Below are positions 45,397-53,209 of a DNA stretch of 64,000 nt, one piece after another; the stretch's first letter is position 1, and each line of letters begins with the position of its first letter. This DNA comes from Beijerinckia indica subsp. indica ATCC 9039 (GTDB lineage: Bacteria > Pseudomonadota > Alphaproteobacteria > Rhizobiales > Beijerinckiaceae). The notes under the pieces are model-generated. The model searched no databases. It saw nothing but the letters and a program-made list of their open reading frames with translations, and had not been told where the DNA came from. Position numbers and translations under genes: made by a program. The stretch is taken from positions 1,121,501 through 1,185,500 of the forward strand of contig NC_010581.1 of the NCBI RefSeq assembly GCF_000019845.1, written 5' to 3'.

Positions 45397-45672
45397 GGCC
45401 CACCTCCCGTTGATGATGATGCGGCAGATGTCGACGAACTCCCGCCGCCGCCCGATGACCAACAATGTCGGGCTTAGGGGCGTTGTTTCGGATTGTTCAG
45501 CCCGGCAGGGGAACGATTTTATGATCTGGAGGAAGGGAGCATTGCCCCTTCATAATCGGCCGGTTTGAAGCCGACGAGGAGGCGGTCTCCTAGGTCCAGC
45601 ACGGGGCGCTTGATCATGGAGGGTTGGGCGAGCATGAGCTTGATCGCCTTATCCTGGTTGAGACCTTCCTTG
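45397..45672. repeat. Direct repeat, right copy (about 275 bp)
   Basis: It repeats 43579-43847. It opens inside codons of the proline-rich protein (GPPPVDDDAADVDE) with no start codon or signal peptide, and runs into the 3' half of the intact ArsC/YffB-like gene. Differences between copies are scattered substitutions and a few small gaps, so the duplication is not recent or the two copies came from different strains. Confidence 0.85.
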
Positions 45673-45878
45673 TCCTGTTCCGGCAGTTTGCGGAAGGTCG
45701 TTCCGGCGCGGTTGAGCAATTTTTCCCAGCCTATCGCGCGCGCCCAGCTTTCCAGTCGGTCGCGGTCGATGCCGGCCGTCTTGTAGTCATGGAAAGCGTA
45801 AGCGATTCCGTGTTCGTCGAGCCAGGTCCTCGCCTTTTTCATCGTATCGCAGGCCTTGATGCCGTAGATCGTCGCCAT
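45519..45878 (-). CDS. ArsC/Spx family protein, YffB-like
   Basis: A 119-residue thioredoxin-fold protein. The start MATIYGIKACDTMKKARTWL is that of YffB, with a single Cys (Cys9) instead of a CXXC pair; FHDYKTAGID and the C-terminal KRPVLDLGDRLLVGF follow. Family members resemble arsenate reductase but lack shown arsenate activity, and YffB is proposed to be a glutathione-dependent thiol reductase. The ATG at 45878 is preceded by GGAG ten bases upstream. Its 3' half is duplicated and decayed at 43704-43847. Confidence 0.82.
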   Translation of the reverse strand: MATIYGIKACDTMKKARTWLDEHGIAYAFHDYKTAGIDRDRLESWARAIGWEKLLNRAGTTFRKLPEQDKEGLNQDKAIKLMLAQPSMIKRPVLDLGDRLLVGFKPADYEGAMLPSSRS

Positions 45879-45961
45879 AGCCAAGTTTCTCCGTTCATGT
45901 CCAGCTATAGCATGACGGAGGCTTTGTCTCCTGGTTCGACCTGCAAGACCCTTTCAAGCAT

Positions 45962-45993
45962 TGCGCCCGAAAGCGGGTCCGCTTTCGGGCGCA
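45962..45993. terminator. 14 bp perfect hairpin downstream of hsp20
   Basis: TGCGCCCGAAAGCG pairs with CGCTTTCGGGCGCA around GGTC. It lies about 40 bases downstream of hsp20 (minus strand) and about 85 bases before the ArsC-like gene. There is no T-run, so it may be a palindromic repeat used as a transcript end. Confidence 0.6.
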
Positions 45994-46032
45994 TAGAGGG
46001 TGGGATTGTGAAGCATGACGCCGGGAGGGACA

Positions 46033-46572
46033 TCAACCAGCTTTGATCTCGATGGTTTTTTCGCTTTTCTGGGCTTCGGGCGTCTTAGGCAGTTTTATGG
46101 TCAGAACACCCTTTGTAAACGTCGCCTCGATCTTGCTGGCATCGACGCCTGCGGGCAGTTGAAAGGATCGTGTAAAAGAACCGAAACGGCGCTCGGACAG
46201 ATAATATTCTTTCTCGCGCTCTTCTTTTTCTTCCTTCTTCTCGCCTTTGATCGTCAGCAGATCCTCTGATATTTTGACATCGATATTTTTCTCATCAAGG
46301 CCGGGAAGCTCGGCGGTGAGTTCGAATTCCTGGTCTTTTTCGATGACATCGATGGCCGGCGCGAGGAAGCCACTGGTTTTGTCCAACCAGGGAAAATCGA
46401 GGCTGAACATTTGTCGGCCTAATGGAAGCGGGCGTCCGGGGCTGGCAAACCGCTCGAAGAGATGATCGACTTCCCGGCGAAGCGACTCAAAAGGTGCCCA
46501 CGAGCCGAAGGTCGAGCTCGGGGTCACAGCTTTAGGCTCGGCTTTCACTGGAACTTTCTCTACCATAGTCAT
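46033..46572 (-). CDS. Small heat-shock protein, Hsp20/alpha-crystallin family
   Basis: A 179-residue class A-type Hsp20. The N-terminus contains FESLRREVDHLFERF, and the alpha-crystallin domain runs from about PAIDVIEKDQEFELTAELPG to the GVLTIKLPK block, with LPAGVDASKIEA before it. It holds unfolding proteins in the cytoplasm during heat stress. The ATG at 46572 is chosen because GAGAGGAG sits just upstream; the longer frame to 46596 would put that ribosome site inside the gene. The leader forms a hairpin over the ribosome site (46576-46593). Confidence 0.93.
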   Translation of the reverse strand: MTMVEKVPVKAEPKAVTPSSTFGSWAPFESLRREVDHLFERFASPGRPLPLGRQMFSLDFPWLDKTSGFLAPAIDVIEKDQEFELTAELPGLDEKNIDVKISEDLLTIKGEKKEEKEEREKEYYLSERRFGSFTRSFQLPAGVDASKIEATFTKGVLTIKLPKTPEAQKSEKTIEIKAG

Positions 46573-46575
46573 TGC

Positions 46576-46593
46576 TCCTCTCGAATGAGAAAA
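46576..46593 (-). promoter_or_regulatory. Predicted RNA thermometer masking the hsp20 ribosome site
   Basis: In the hsp20 leader UUUUCUC-AUUC-GAGAGGA can pair over seven positions (two are G-U). The four U residues face the AGGA of the ribosome site three to six bases before AUG, the layout of fourU and ROSE thermometers that open on heating. A second leader hairpin, GAGAAGT-N7-ACTTCTC on the plus strand, lies at 46672-46692. Confidence 0.55.
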
Positions 46594-46701
46594 CAAATCC
46601 GAAGGAATAGAGACGCTTCTGCTTGTGTGGTATGGATTAGGAGAAGCGGAAAGTATGGCTAAGTCATCGGTGAGAAGTAACTGTCACTTCTCTTGCTGAT
46701 C

Positions 46702-46729
46702 ACATAATGACACTTTGCTTTTTGGCAAG
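46702..46729 (-). promoter_or_regulatory. Candidate RpoH (sigma-32) promoter of hsp20
   Basis: On the minus strand CTTG (46729-46726) and CATTATGT (46709-46702) are 16 bases apart, similar to the alphaproteobacterial RpoH pattern CTTG-N17-CYTATNT. It is about 130 bases upstream of the hsp20 start. The gap 46730-46960 up to the end of chpT shows no gene. Confidence 0.45.
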
Positions 46730-46960
46730 GTTAGTCTAGCTTAGAATTCGAATATTCATTTCGACGTGTTATAACGTGATCTCTACGGTGGAAAAATATG
46801 CCGTTGCTTATCGAAATGGCATGGCAAAGAAGCCATGACAAAGAAGCAACCTATCTTTCTTCTGAATTTCCCGCCGTTGAATCCAATCAAACCAAGCATG
46901 GTGGGTGTGACCCGACCCGATGAAGATTTCACCGGGACCGAGTCTTGGAGAGTTCCGCTC

Positions 46961-47629
46961 TCAGGCGACGTTGTCGAGCACGTTGGCGGCGATGGGTGTC
47001 GCTGCGATCTGGACGAGATTCGGCTCCGCGATAATATCGAGCGTCATACCGGCCGATTTGGCCACCAGGCCCGTGTAAAAAGCCTGGATGCCATGGGCAT
47101 CGACCGATCCAGTGTCCGGCGCGCCCGCGAGCAGGCTCGGGACATGCTGAGCGAGGCGGGCATTCGTGCCCTGGGCGTCGATCTTGATATGGCTTGGTGT
47201 CTCGCCACCTTCGATCGTGACCGAAACCACGCCGCCGCGCGGCAAGGCTGCCATGGCAATCAGGCATAGATTCAAAATGAGCTTCACCTTGTCTTTCGCC
47301 ATCAGCACGCGCGGGGCATGCCACTCCAAGGTGCTGCGCCCCTCTGCAAAAAGGCCGCGCATGACCCTTTCCGCGTCTCCCGTGTCGATCAGGGCGCCGG
47401 CGGAACCCGCAGCGCCGAAGGCGAGGCGGCAGAATTGCAGGCGGGCGGATGCGGTTTCGGCGCTTTTCTTGATCAAATCCAGAGCCAATTCCCTCTGGCT
47501 CTCTTCTTTTTCTTCCTCGAGGATTTCAAGGCCGTTGACGATGGCCCCGACTGGGCTGATGACATCGTGACAAACCCGCGAACAGAGCAGGGCCGCGAGA
47601 TCCATGGGGTCGAGGGAGAATTGAGTCAT
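46961..47629 (-). CDS. chpT: Histidine phosphotransferase ChpT
   Basis: A 222-residue dimeric histidine phosphotransferase. The phospho-accepting helix reads SRVCHDVISPVGAIVNGLE with His21, as in Caulobacter ChpT, and the C-terminal half is a degenerate Bergerat-like fold. ChpT passes phosphate from CckA to CtrA and CpdR and so links cell-cycle signals to transcription. The family is confined to alphaproteobacteria. A CtrA-like box lies about 80-90 bases upstream. Neighbouring genes on both sides are unrelated. Confidence 0.92.
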   Translation of the reverse strand: MTQFSLDPMDLAALLCSRVCHDVISPVGAIVNGLEILEEEKEESQRELALDLIKKSAETASARLQFCRLAFGAAGSAGALIDTGDAERVMRGLFAEGRSTLEWHAPRVLMAKDKVKLILNLCLIAMAALPRGGVVSVTIEGGETPSHIKIDAQGTNARLAQHVPSLLAGAPDTGSVDAHGIQAFYTGLVAKSAGMTLDIIAEPNLVQIAATPIAANVLDNVA

Positions 47630-48022
47630 TCAGCATCCATCCGTAGAGCAGAGGAAATTGCTTTTTCCGGTAGGGACTGGAAAAAGCAAGGTTTCGCCAG
47701 CATAGTTAACAATGGTTAATAATTTGGTCGCAAGCCGCTGTTCGAACGAAAGATCCTTGCCGGAGAAGGCTTGCGGTCTGACGCAAAAATCCCCGAATTC
47801 CTATATGAGCGTAAGGCATGAACCTTATGCCGAAATGGAGACGGTTGGCCTGGCTCGGCCGGAACCATGGTGATCTTTCGTCTCATGGTCATTCCCGCTA
47901 TAGCGGGTTAGATTAACGGAAATTCATATTAACGTTACGCAGTGGCGCGGGATGCATCAGGTCAAAATTCAAGGGGCGAACCAAGGCCTGAAGAGAGACC
48001 GGGTCGAAGCGTGGGGAGCATA
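47630..48022. promoter_or_regulatory. Divergent promoter region chpT/cysQ with CtrA-like box and palindrome
   Basis: TTAAC (47706-47710) and ATGGTTAA (47712-47719) together give TTAA-N6-TTAA; the second is the exact complement of the CtrA half-site TTAACCAT. CCCGCTATAGCGGG at 47894-47907 is a perfect 14-base palindrome. No gene is seen in the interval; an in-frame extension of cysQ to 47942 lacks a ribosome site. Confidence 0.5.
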
Positions 48023-48889
48023 ATGAACGGCACGAAAATTCAAATGCCTCCTGCCGCGCAACAAAAGGTCGCGTGCGAAGACCGCGATACCATAGCCGAA
48101 ATTTTCGCGGCCATTGCCCTTCGCGCCTCAGTCGAGGTCATGCGGATCTATGCTTCCGATTGCCACGCGAGACGCAAGCCGGATCAAAGCCCTGTCTGCG
48201 ACGCGGATGAACAGGCTGAAGCGATCATTCTCGAACAATTGGCCGTTCGCCTGCCGCATCTGCCGGTCGTGGCGGAGGAAGCCTCCGCGCGGGGTGACCG
48301 GCCGCGTTGCGGTTCGTCTTTCATTCTGGTCGATCCGGTCGATGGTACGAAGGAATTTTTGAGCCATACTGGTGAATTCACGATCAATATTGCTTTAATC
48401 GAGGCGGGGACACCGATTGCCGGGGTGGTCTATGCCCCAGCGCTCGACCGGCTGTGGCTCGGCGGCACAAAAGCCTTTGTCTGCACGGTTGCTCCCGGCG
48501 GTGTCTTGCCGCCTGTTTCAGCCCGCCATGCCATTCATGTGCGGCGGGCTCCATCCCATGGCCTGACGGCATTGGCTAGTCGCTCGCATTCCAATGCCGA
48601 GACCGAGGCTTTTCTTGGCCGGCTTGCCATTGCGGAGCGACATTCCGCCGGGTCCTCGCTTAAATTTTGCGCCGTCGCCGAAGGCGAAGCCGATGTCTAT
48701 CCCCGTTTCGGTCCGACAATGGAATGGGATACAGCCGCAGGCGATGCGGTTTTGCGTGCGGCGGGCGGACTCGTCCTTGGCCTCGATAATCAGCCGCTGC
48801 ATTATGGCAAGGCGACGGAGCTTTATCGTAATGATTTCTTCATTGCCTGGGGGGATCGCGCGCTCGTTCCCGAAAAGCCGATCGCATGA
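48023..48889 (+). CDS. cysQ: 3'(2'),5'-bisphosphate nucleotidase CysQ
   Basis: A 288-residue inositol-monophosphatase-fold enzyme. The metal-site motifs are VVAEEAS near 82, VDPVDGTKEF near 102-111 and EWDTAAGDAVLRAAGG near 234, with GEFTINIALIE between. The VDPVDGTKEF form is typical of CysQ, which removes phosphate from PAP produced in sulfate assimilation and sulfation. The ATG at 48023 follows GGGGAG. It lies alone, divergent from chpT. Confidence 0.9.
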   Translation: MNGTKIQMPPAAQQKVACEDRDTIAEIFAAIALRASVEVMRIYASDCHARRKPDQSPVCDADEQAEAIILEQLAVRLPHLPVVAEEASARGDRPRCGSSFILVDPVDGTKEFLSHTGEFTINIALIEAGTPIAGVVYAPALDRLWLGGTKAFVCTVAPGGVLPPVSARHAIHVRRAPSHGLTALASRSHSNAETEAFLGRLAIAERHSAGSSLKFCAVAEGEADVYPRFGPTMEWDTAAGDAVLRAAGGLVLGLDNQPLHYGKATELYRNDFFIAWGDRALVPEKPIA

Positions 48890-49057
48890 GGGGCGGGCCT
48901 AGCTTATGGGTTGGGCTCAAGGGCCAAGCTCAAGGGCTTTGGCATATGCGTGAAAATTCATTCTCGTTATAATCATTCGTTAACCGTTTGCATCAATGCT
49001 CTCGCGACGAGATCGGCGCGCCGGAGAGAAGAGGTCGTGCGGTTGACGGAGGGACCG

Positions 49058-49651
49058 ATGCACTCACGCAGGACAATGACGAAAGGACTGCTCTCAGTCG
49101 CTGCCGGGCTGGGATTGTCCGGTGCAGGGTTGGTTCGCGCCAAGGCTAATCCAGGTTCTGAGCGGCCTGATGAAATTTCCACCGATGAAGTGATCGAGAG
49201 CGGTCACCGTTTTTTTGGTTCGCTCTCTCGCGGCCTCGCCAAAATCGTCGAAAACGCGACCAAGCAATGGGGGAGGCCCAACGGCTATATTCTCGGGCAG
49301 GAAGCCAGCGGCGCTTTCATCGGCGGTCTGCGTTATGGCGAAGGTGTCATGTACACACGCAACGCCGGCAATCTGCGCGTCTATTGGCAAGGCCCTTCGC
49401 TGGGTTTCGACGCCGGGGCAGATGGTGATCGCACTATGATGCTTGTCTATAATCTGCCGGCGGCCCAGGCTATCTACAGCCGTTTTGGCGGAGTCAATGG
49501 ATCGGCCTATGTCATTGGCGGTTTTGGCATGACGGCGCTGATGACCGATGATATTTATGTCGTACCCATCCGTGCTGGTATTGGCGCGCGTCTTGGCTTG
49601 AATATCAGCTATTTGAAATTCACTCCGACCTCGACCTGGAATCCATTCTGA
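49058..49651 (+). CDS. DUF1134 family exported protein
   Basis: A 197-residue protein with a signal sequence (basic SRRTMTKG, hydrophobic LLSVAAGLGLSGAGLV, cleavage near AKA). SRRTM resembles but does not fully meet a twin-arginine motif. The mature part has YILGQEASGAFIGGLRYGEG and FGGVNGSAYVIGGFGMT, typical of the DUF1134 family, which is common in alphaproteobacteria and has no assigned function. Glycine-rich repeats recall lipid-binding YSC84-like folds. The ATG at 49058 follows GGAGG. Confidence 0.82.
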   Translation: MHSRRTMTKGLLSVAAGLGLSGAGLVRAKANPGSERPDEISTDEVIESGHRFFGSLSRGLAKIVENATKQWGRPNGYILGQEASGAFIGGLRYGEGVMYTRNAGNLRVYWQGPSLGFDAGADGDRTMMLVYNLPAAQAIYSRFGGVNGSAYVIGGFGMTALMTDDIYVVPIRAGIGARLGLNISYLKFTPTSTWNPF

Positions 49652-49680
49652 GTGATAGCGGAAGGAGCCTTTATTCAAAA

Positions 49681-49738
49681 AAGGGGCGCCACTTTTTGGA
49701 TAGATTTGACGCGCTATTAAAGATTCCAGAGCGTCGTA
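49681..49738. repeat. Dispersed intergenic repeat, copy B
   Basis: Contains GCGCCACTTTTTGGATAG, ATTTGACGCGC and TAAAGATTCCAGAGCGTCG in the order found at 35051-35112 and 60268-60316. It follows the DUF1134 gene, where part of it may serve as terminator. Confidence 0.6.
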
Positions 49739-49793
49739 GAGGATGCTGAATTAAAGAGTAGCGCTTGGACTGTCTGATGTGTGACAGGGCTTC

Positions 49794-50552
49794 ATGATCG
49801 AGCAAATCATGATTTTTGGCCTTGGTTTCCTGCTAGCGGGACTACTGGCGCTCGCCTTTACCCCTGTCTTCTGGAACCGGGCTTTGCGCCTGACAAGGCG
49901 CCGGCTCGAAAGACAGATGCCGCTGTCGCCTCAAGAAATCCTTGCCGATCGTGATTTCATTCGCGCCGAGGCTGCCCTCCTTCAGAGGCGGATGGAACAG
50001 AAACTCGAGACCGCCAATCAAGCCCATATCGCCGATATGGTCGAGATCGGCCGCCGGGAATGGCGGATCACCACTCTTGCCAACGAACTCGCGCTTCAGA
50101 GTGAATTAGCGCATGAGCGTTTGAATGAAATTGGCCGTCTCAATCAATCCCTGGAAGAAGCGGCAACAGAAACCGCTGGCCTCGAGCGGCGCTTCGAGAC
50201 GATACGGTTTTTATGCGAGGAGCAAGCCTCGGCCCTGCAGGCTCTGCAGGAGGAAAAAGAGCTTTTGACACGCCAAAAAACCGACAAGACCCTGGCTTTA
50301 TCGAATTGTCTTAACGCGTTGGCTCAATTGCACGAAGAGCATCGATCCTTGCGCGATCTCTACGAGGCTGATGGGGAAAAAGTGCAAAATCTTGAGAACC
50401 GCTTGGCTGAAACGCGGGCCAAGGAGGGACAAATCCTGGAGCAGCAGGTTCTTTTGCGACAGGATATCAAGGATTTGGGTACTGCAGTCGTGCGGATCGT
50501 CAAGGAGAAGCAAGCAGTCCTTTCCAAGGAAATGGATCGTCCAGCACGATGA
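49794..50552 (+). CDS. Membrane-anchored coiled-coil protein of unknown function
   Basis: A 252-residue protein with one N-terminal membrane span (MIFGLGFLLAGLLALAFTP, about residues 6-24), a basic stretch RALRLTRRRLERQMPLSPQEILADRD, then some 190 residues of Glu/Leu/Gln-rich sequence with heptad spacing, predicted as long coiled coils. The first 55 residues look conserved among Hyphomicrobiales proteins of unknown role; the rest varies. Possible roles include cell-envelope organisation or septum-associated scaffolding, but nothing in the sequence decides this. Confidence 0.68.
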   Translation: MIEQIMIFGLGFLLAGLLALAFTPVFWNRALRLTRRRLERQMPLSPQEILADRDFIRAEAALLQRRMEQKLETANQAHIADMVEIGRREWRITTLANELALQSELAHERLNEIGRLNQSLEEAATETAGLERRFETIRFLCEEQASALQALQEEKELLTRQKTDKTLALSNCLNALAQLHEEHRSLRDLYEADGEKVQNLENRLAETRAKEGQILEQQVLLRQDIKDLGTAVVRIVKEKQAVLSKEMDRPAR

Positions 50553-50563
50553 ATGCGCCGAGC

Positions 50564-50604
50564 TTCTCGACTTTTCGCCTATCAGATGCACGAAAAGTCG
50601 AGAA
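50564..50604 (+). terminator. Terminator after the coiled-coil gene
   Basis: A 14 bp perfect stem (50564-50577 with 50591-50604) begins 12 bases after the stop codon. A second, weaker inverted repeat (TCCTCGGCC...GGCCGAGGA) follows at about 50616-50654, between convergent genes. Confidence 0.7.
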
Positions 50605-50675
50605 TGTGGCGTTTCTCCTCGGCCTTTCCTCTTGAGATAAGCACGGCCGAGGATTGGTAATGAAAGGTTCAGATC

Positions 50676-50996
50676 CTACAATTCTTCCATATAGGGCATC
50701 ACCTTGAAAATATCCTTGTCGTTATACTTTCCATAAATCTTGACGACATCCTTGCCGAGCTGGCCGAGAATGAAGAAATCGCATTCTGGATTGATGCATT
50801 TCTTGAACAGTGGAGCCATATGCTCGATATCGACATTGGTATCGAAAATATAGAGGGAGGGACTTTGCCGCCACCAGGTCAGGGCATATTCCTCGACAAT
50901 CTCCACCAGATCCTCGTAACGCCTCTTCTGATTGGGTTTGCGGGCGACGTCATTGTCTTCGATCCGGAAATTCAGCCAATAGGCAATATTGCTCAC
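50676..50996 (-). CDS. Hypothetical protein
   Basis: A 106-residue soluble protein if started at the GTG at 50996, which has AGAGGA eight bases upstream; a longer frame to 51098 exists without a ribosome site. The sequence is rich in aromatic and charged residues (NIAYWLNFRIEDNDV, then VEEYALTWWRQSPSLYIFDTN, ending in IYGKYNDKDIFKVMPY). One pair of cysteines, KKCINPECDFF, could bind a metal or form a disulfide. I recognise no family. It is convergent with the coiled-coil gene and not linked to rpe. Confidence 0.55.
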   Translation of the reverse strand: MSNIAYWLNFRIEDNDVARKPNQKRRYEDLVEIVEEYALTWWRQSPSLYIFDTNVDIEHMAPLFKKCINPECDFFILGQLGKDVVKIYGKYNDKDIFKVMPYMEEL

Positions 50997-51184
50997 GATT
51001 GTTCCTCTGGTGGGGCTAGCGACAAACGGATGGGTCGCTGCTGGATAATCAAAAACCGGTCCAGTTCTGGCTTGCTCTTCAAGCCAGACAGCGCTCACGG
51101 ATCAAGGCTCGTCCAGAGATGAAACGTTTGGGCGCCGCGCGAGCTCATACCGGATTTCGATGACGGTTTTGTCGGGATCCTGCG

Positions 51185-51862
51185 TCAGGCCGCATGTCGT
51201 TTGCCAAGGGCTCCCGCGCGAATATTGGCAATATTGGTCCGATAATGGTCCGGGCCGCCTTTGAAGACCGCGGAACCCGCCACCAAAGTGTCGGCTCCGG
51301 CCTCGACCACTTGCCGCGCGGTTTCTGGATTGATGCCGCCATCGACCTCAATCCGGATCGGCCGTTCACCGATCAATTGTCGCAATTCCGCGACTTTGCC
51401 GATAGCGGACGGGATGAAGGCTTGACCGCCGAAACCCGGATTGACGGACATCACGAGCACGAGATCGACGAGATCGAGGACATGCGCGACATGGGCGACA
51501 GGGGTGGCCGGATTGAGCACGACGCCGGCCTGCTTGCCGAGCGCTTTGATCGCTTGCAATGACCGATGCAGATGGGGGCCCGCCTCGGCATGAACCGAGA
51601 TGAGATCGGCGCCTGCCTCGGCGAAAGCGGCGAGATAGGGATCGCAGGGAGCGATCATGAGGTGAACATCGAAACAAAGCGATGTATGCGGCCGGAGCGC
51701 GGCGACAATGGCGGGACCGATCGTGATATTGGGTACGAAATGTCCGTCCATCACATCGACATGGACCCAATCTGCGCCGGCCTCAGCAATGGCCTTAACC
51801 TCCTCGCCGAGCTTGGCGAAATCGGCCGACAGAATGGAAGGAGCAATGGCAAGGGGATTCAT
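51185..51862 (-). CDS. rpe: Ribulose-phosphate 3-epimerase
   Basis: A 225-residue TIM-barrel epimerase beginning [19 protein letters not shown]. Catalytic and metal motifs are [32 protein letters not shown] and IEVDGGI. It interconverts ribulose 5-phosphate and xylulose 5-phosphate in the pentose phosphate pathway. The ATG at 51862 follows GGAGG; the frame extends 12 codons upstream without need. Confidence 0.95.
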   Translation of the reverse strand: MNPLAIAPSILSADFAKLGEEVKAIAEAGADWVHVDVMDGHFVPNITIGPAIVAALRPHTSLCFDVHLMIAPCDPYLAAFAEAGADLISVHAEAGPHLHRSLQAIKALGKQAGVVLNPATPVAHVAHVLDLVDLVLVMSVNPGFGGQAFIPSAIGKVAELRQLIGERPIRIEVDGGINPETARQVVEAGADTLVAGSAVFKGGPDHYRTNIANIRAGALGKRHAA

Positions 51863-52227
51863 TTCGCCTCCGACACGATCAGGGTACAATCCCTCCAAGG
51901 GAATCGCTTCTAGGATCAGCCCTGTTTATTTTCAAAGCCATAGGTCACGATGTCTAATTCCGATTTGAAGCATCATGCACTATAAGAAAATGTCTGACTT
52001 TTTCTCCCGAGGCTTTTATCGCGAACGTCTGTTTCCTGCAAAATTTCCTGCTTCTTAACTGAGGAACAAACTTCGGAAGAGTTTGTTTCACTTAAAATAG
52101 ACTCTGAATCATAATCCAAGAACTTAAACCTGTAGAGCAAGTATTTATTATTAAATAATTAAATCGAAAGAATAATTCCTGCGAAGTTGATCAGATATTT
52201 TCTTGAACTGGAACGAAAGGAGCGGCA
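51863..52227. promoter_or_regulatory. AT-rich intergenic region with EcfG-like promoter
   Basis: No gene in 365 bases. GGAAC (52063-52067) and TGTT (52084-52087) are 16 bases apart, like the EcfG general-stress promoter (GGAAC-N16/17-CGTT), ahead of the HdeD-like gene. The same bases form an inverted repeat AACAAACT-N7-AGTTTGTT, so an operator or hairpin is an alternative. Confidence 0.4.
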
Positions 52228-52785
52228 ATGAGCTTCAATACGTCTGCGTCCATCAGTGAAAGGGCGGTACTGCCCTTATGGGCCTGCCTTTTGTTGGGTG
52301 TGGTCTTCATCGCCGCTGGTATTTTCATCCTTGGCGATGTCATTTTGGCGACCCTCGTCAGCACTGTTATCATCGGTCTCTGTGCCATTGTCGGCGGTCT
52401 CTTTGAAATCTTTCATGCCTTCTGGACCAAAGGATGGGGCGGGTTCTTCTTGCAGATTTTTCTGGGCGTTCTCTATGTCGCCGGTGGCGTTGTGCTGGTG
52501 AACCAACCGGTCGTGGGGTCTCTCATCCTGACCTATGTGCTTGGTCTGGTCCTTTTGATTTCCGGCTTCGTGCGCCTCTACCTGGGTGTCAGGTTTTGGT
52601 CGCAATTGGGATGGCTTTTGTCCCTTTCAGGGGCCTTTGGCGTAATCGCGGGCCTGGTGATTCTCATCGGTTGGCCAGCCAGCGGATTATGGGTGCTGGG
52701 CTATCTTCTCGGCTTCGATATGATCTTTCAGGGCGTGGGCTGGCTGTGCCTCGCATTGCCAACCAGCAACCGCGTGCCGGCTTAG
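52228..52785 (+). CDS. HdeD family (DUF308) membrane protein
   Basis: A 185-residue protein with six hydrophobic helices in three similar pairs, as in HdeD. The helices are glycine-rich (LLLGVVFIAAGIFIL, VLYVAGGVVLV, GAFGVIAGLVILI) with short loops. In E. coli HdeD is linked to acid resistance at high cell density; the role here is not known. The start follows AAAGGAG. The upstream EcfG-like promoter would place it under general stress control. Confidence 0.85.
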   Translation: MSFNTSASISERAVLPLWACLLLGVVFIAAGIFILGDVILATLVSTVIIGLCAIVGGLFEIFHAFWTKGWGGFFLQIFLGVLYVAGGVVLVNQPVVGSLILTYVLGLVLLISGFVRLYLGVRFWSQLGWLLSLSGAFGVIAGLVILIGWPASGLWVLGYLLGFDMIFQGVGWLCLALPTSNRVPA

Positions 52786-53209
52786 AGTATGATGCGTTTT
52801 TAGAAAGAGAGAGCATCGGGCAGGATTCACTTTGAAAGTCCGACGCTCTGACTTCCCTGACGAAGAATAGATCCAGGCTGGCCATCATTGCCATAGTCCT
52901 GGATTGGTTTTCTTGGATTGCCTCTCAAGGCACTCAACCGGACGACCAAGTCAAAGGTCTGTAAGCCGGTCAAAGTTGGCCGGAGCATTGGACGCTCAAA
53001 CAGCACTGCCCGTTCATCTGGGTTCAGTCGGGAGCGACATTCTTAAAGAGAACATTTCCTGATTCAACTGGATCAGGAAATGTTCTCTACCTCTTTGTTT
53101 TAACGGATAATTCTTATCCTAAAAATTTCCACCTTTTGGGATTATGCTCCAAGCCTTTATCAAGGCATCAGATTGATCCCAAGAGGGCATCTTCCTTTGG
53201 ATCTGACTT
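52786..53209. repeat. Intergenic region filled with palindromic elements
   Basis: No gene is seen. Elements in order: AGAGCATCGG...CCGACGCTCT (about 52810-52850), a 17 bp perfect hairpin at 53047-53088, a dyad with ATCCTAAAA and TTTTGGGAT near 53115-53142, and CATCAGATTGATCC (53166-53179), which recurs exactly at 60488-60501. Confidence 0.6.
53047..53088. terminator. 17 bp perfect hairpin between HdeD-like and dprE2-like genes
   Basis: AGAGAACATTTCCTGAT pairs with ATCAGGAAATGTTCTCT around an eight-base loop. It lies between convergent genes and is followed on the minus strand by TTTAAG and on the plus strand by a TTTGTTTT block a few bases on. It is probably a bidirectional terminator. Confidence 0.65.

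Noticed and set aside
46835..47269. 144-codon plus-strand frame upstream of and opposite chpT
   Set aside because: Most of it is antisense to chpT; the N-terminal part lies in intergenic sequence without a ribosome site and matches no family.
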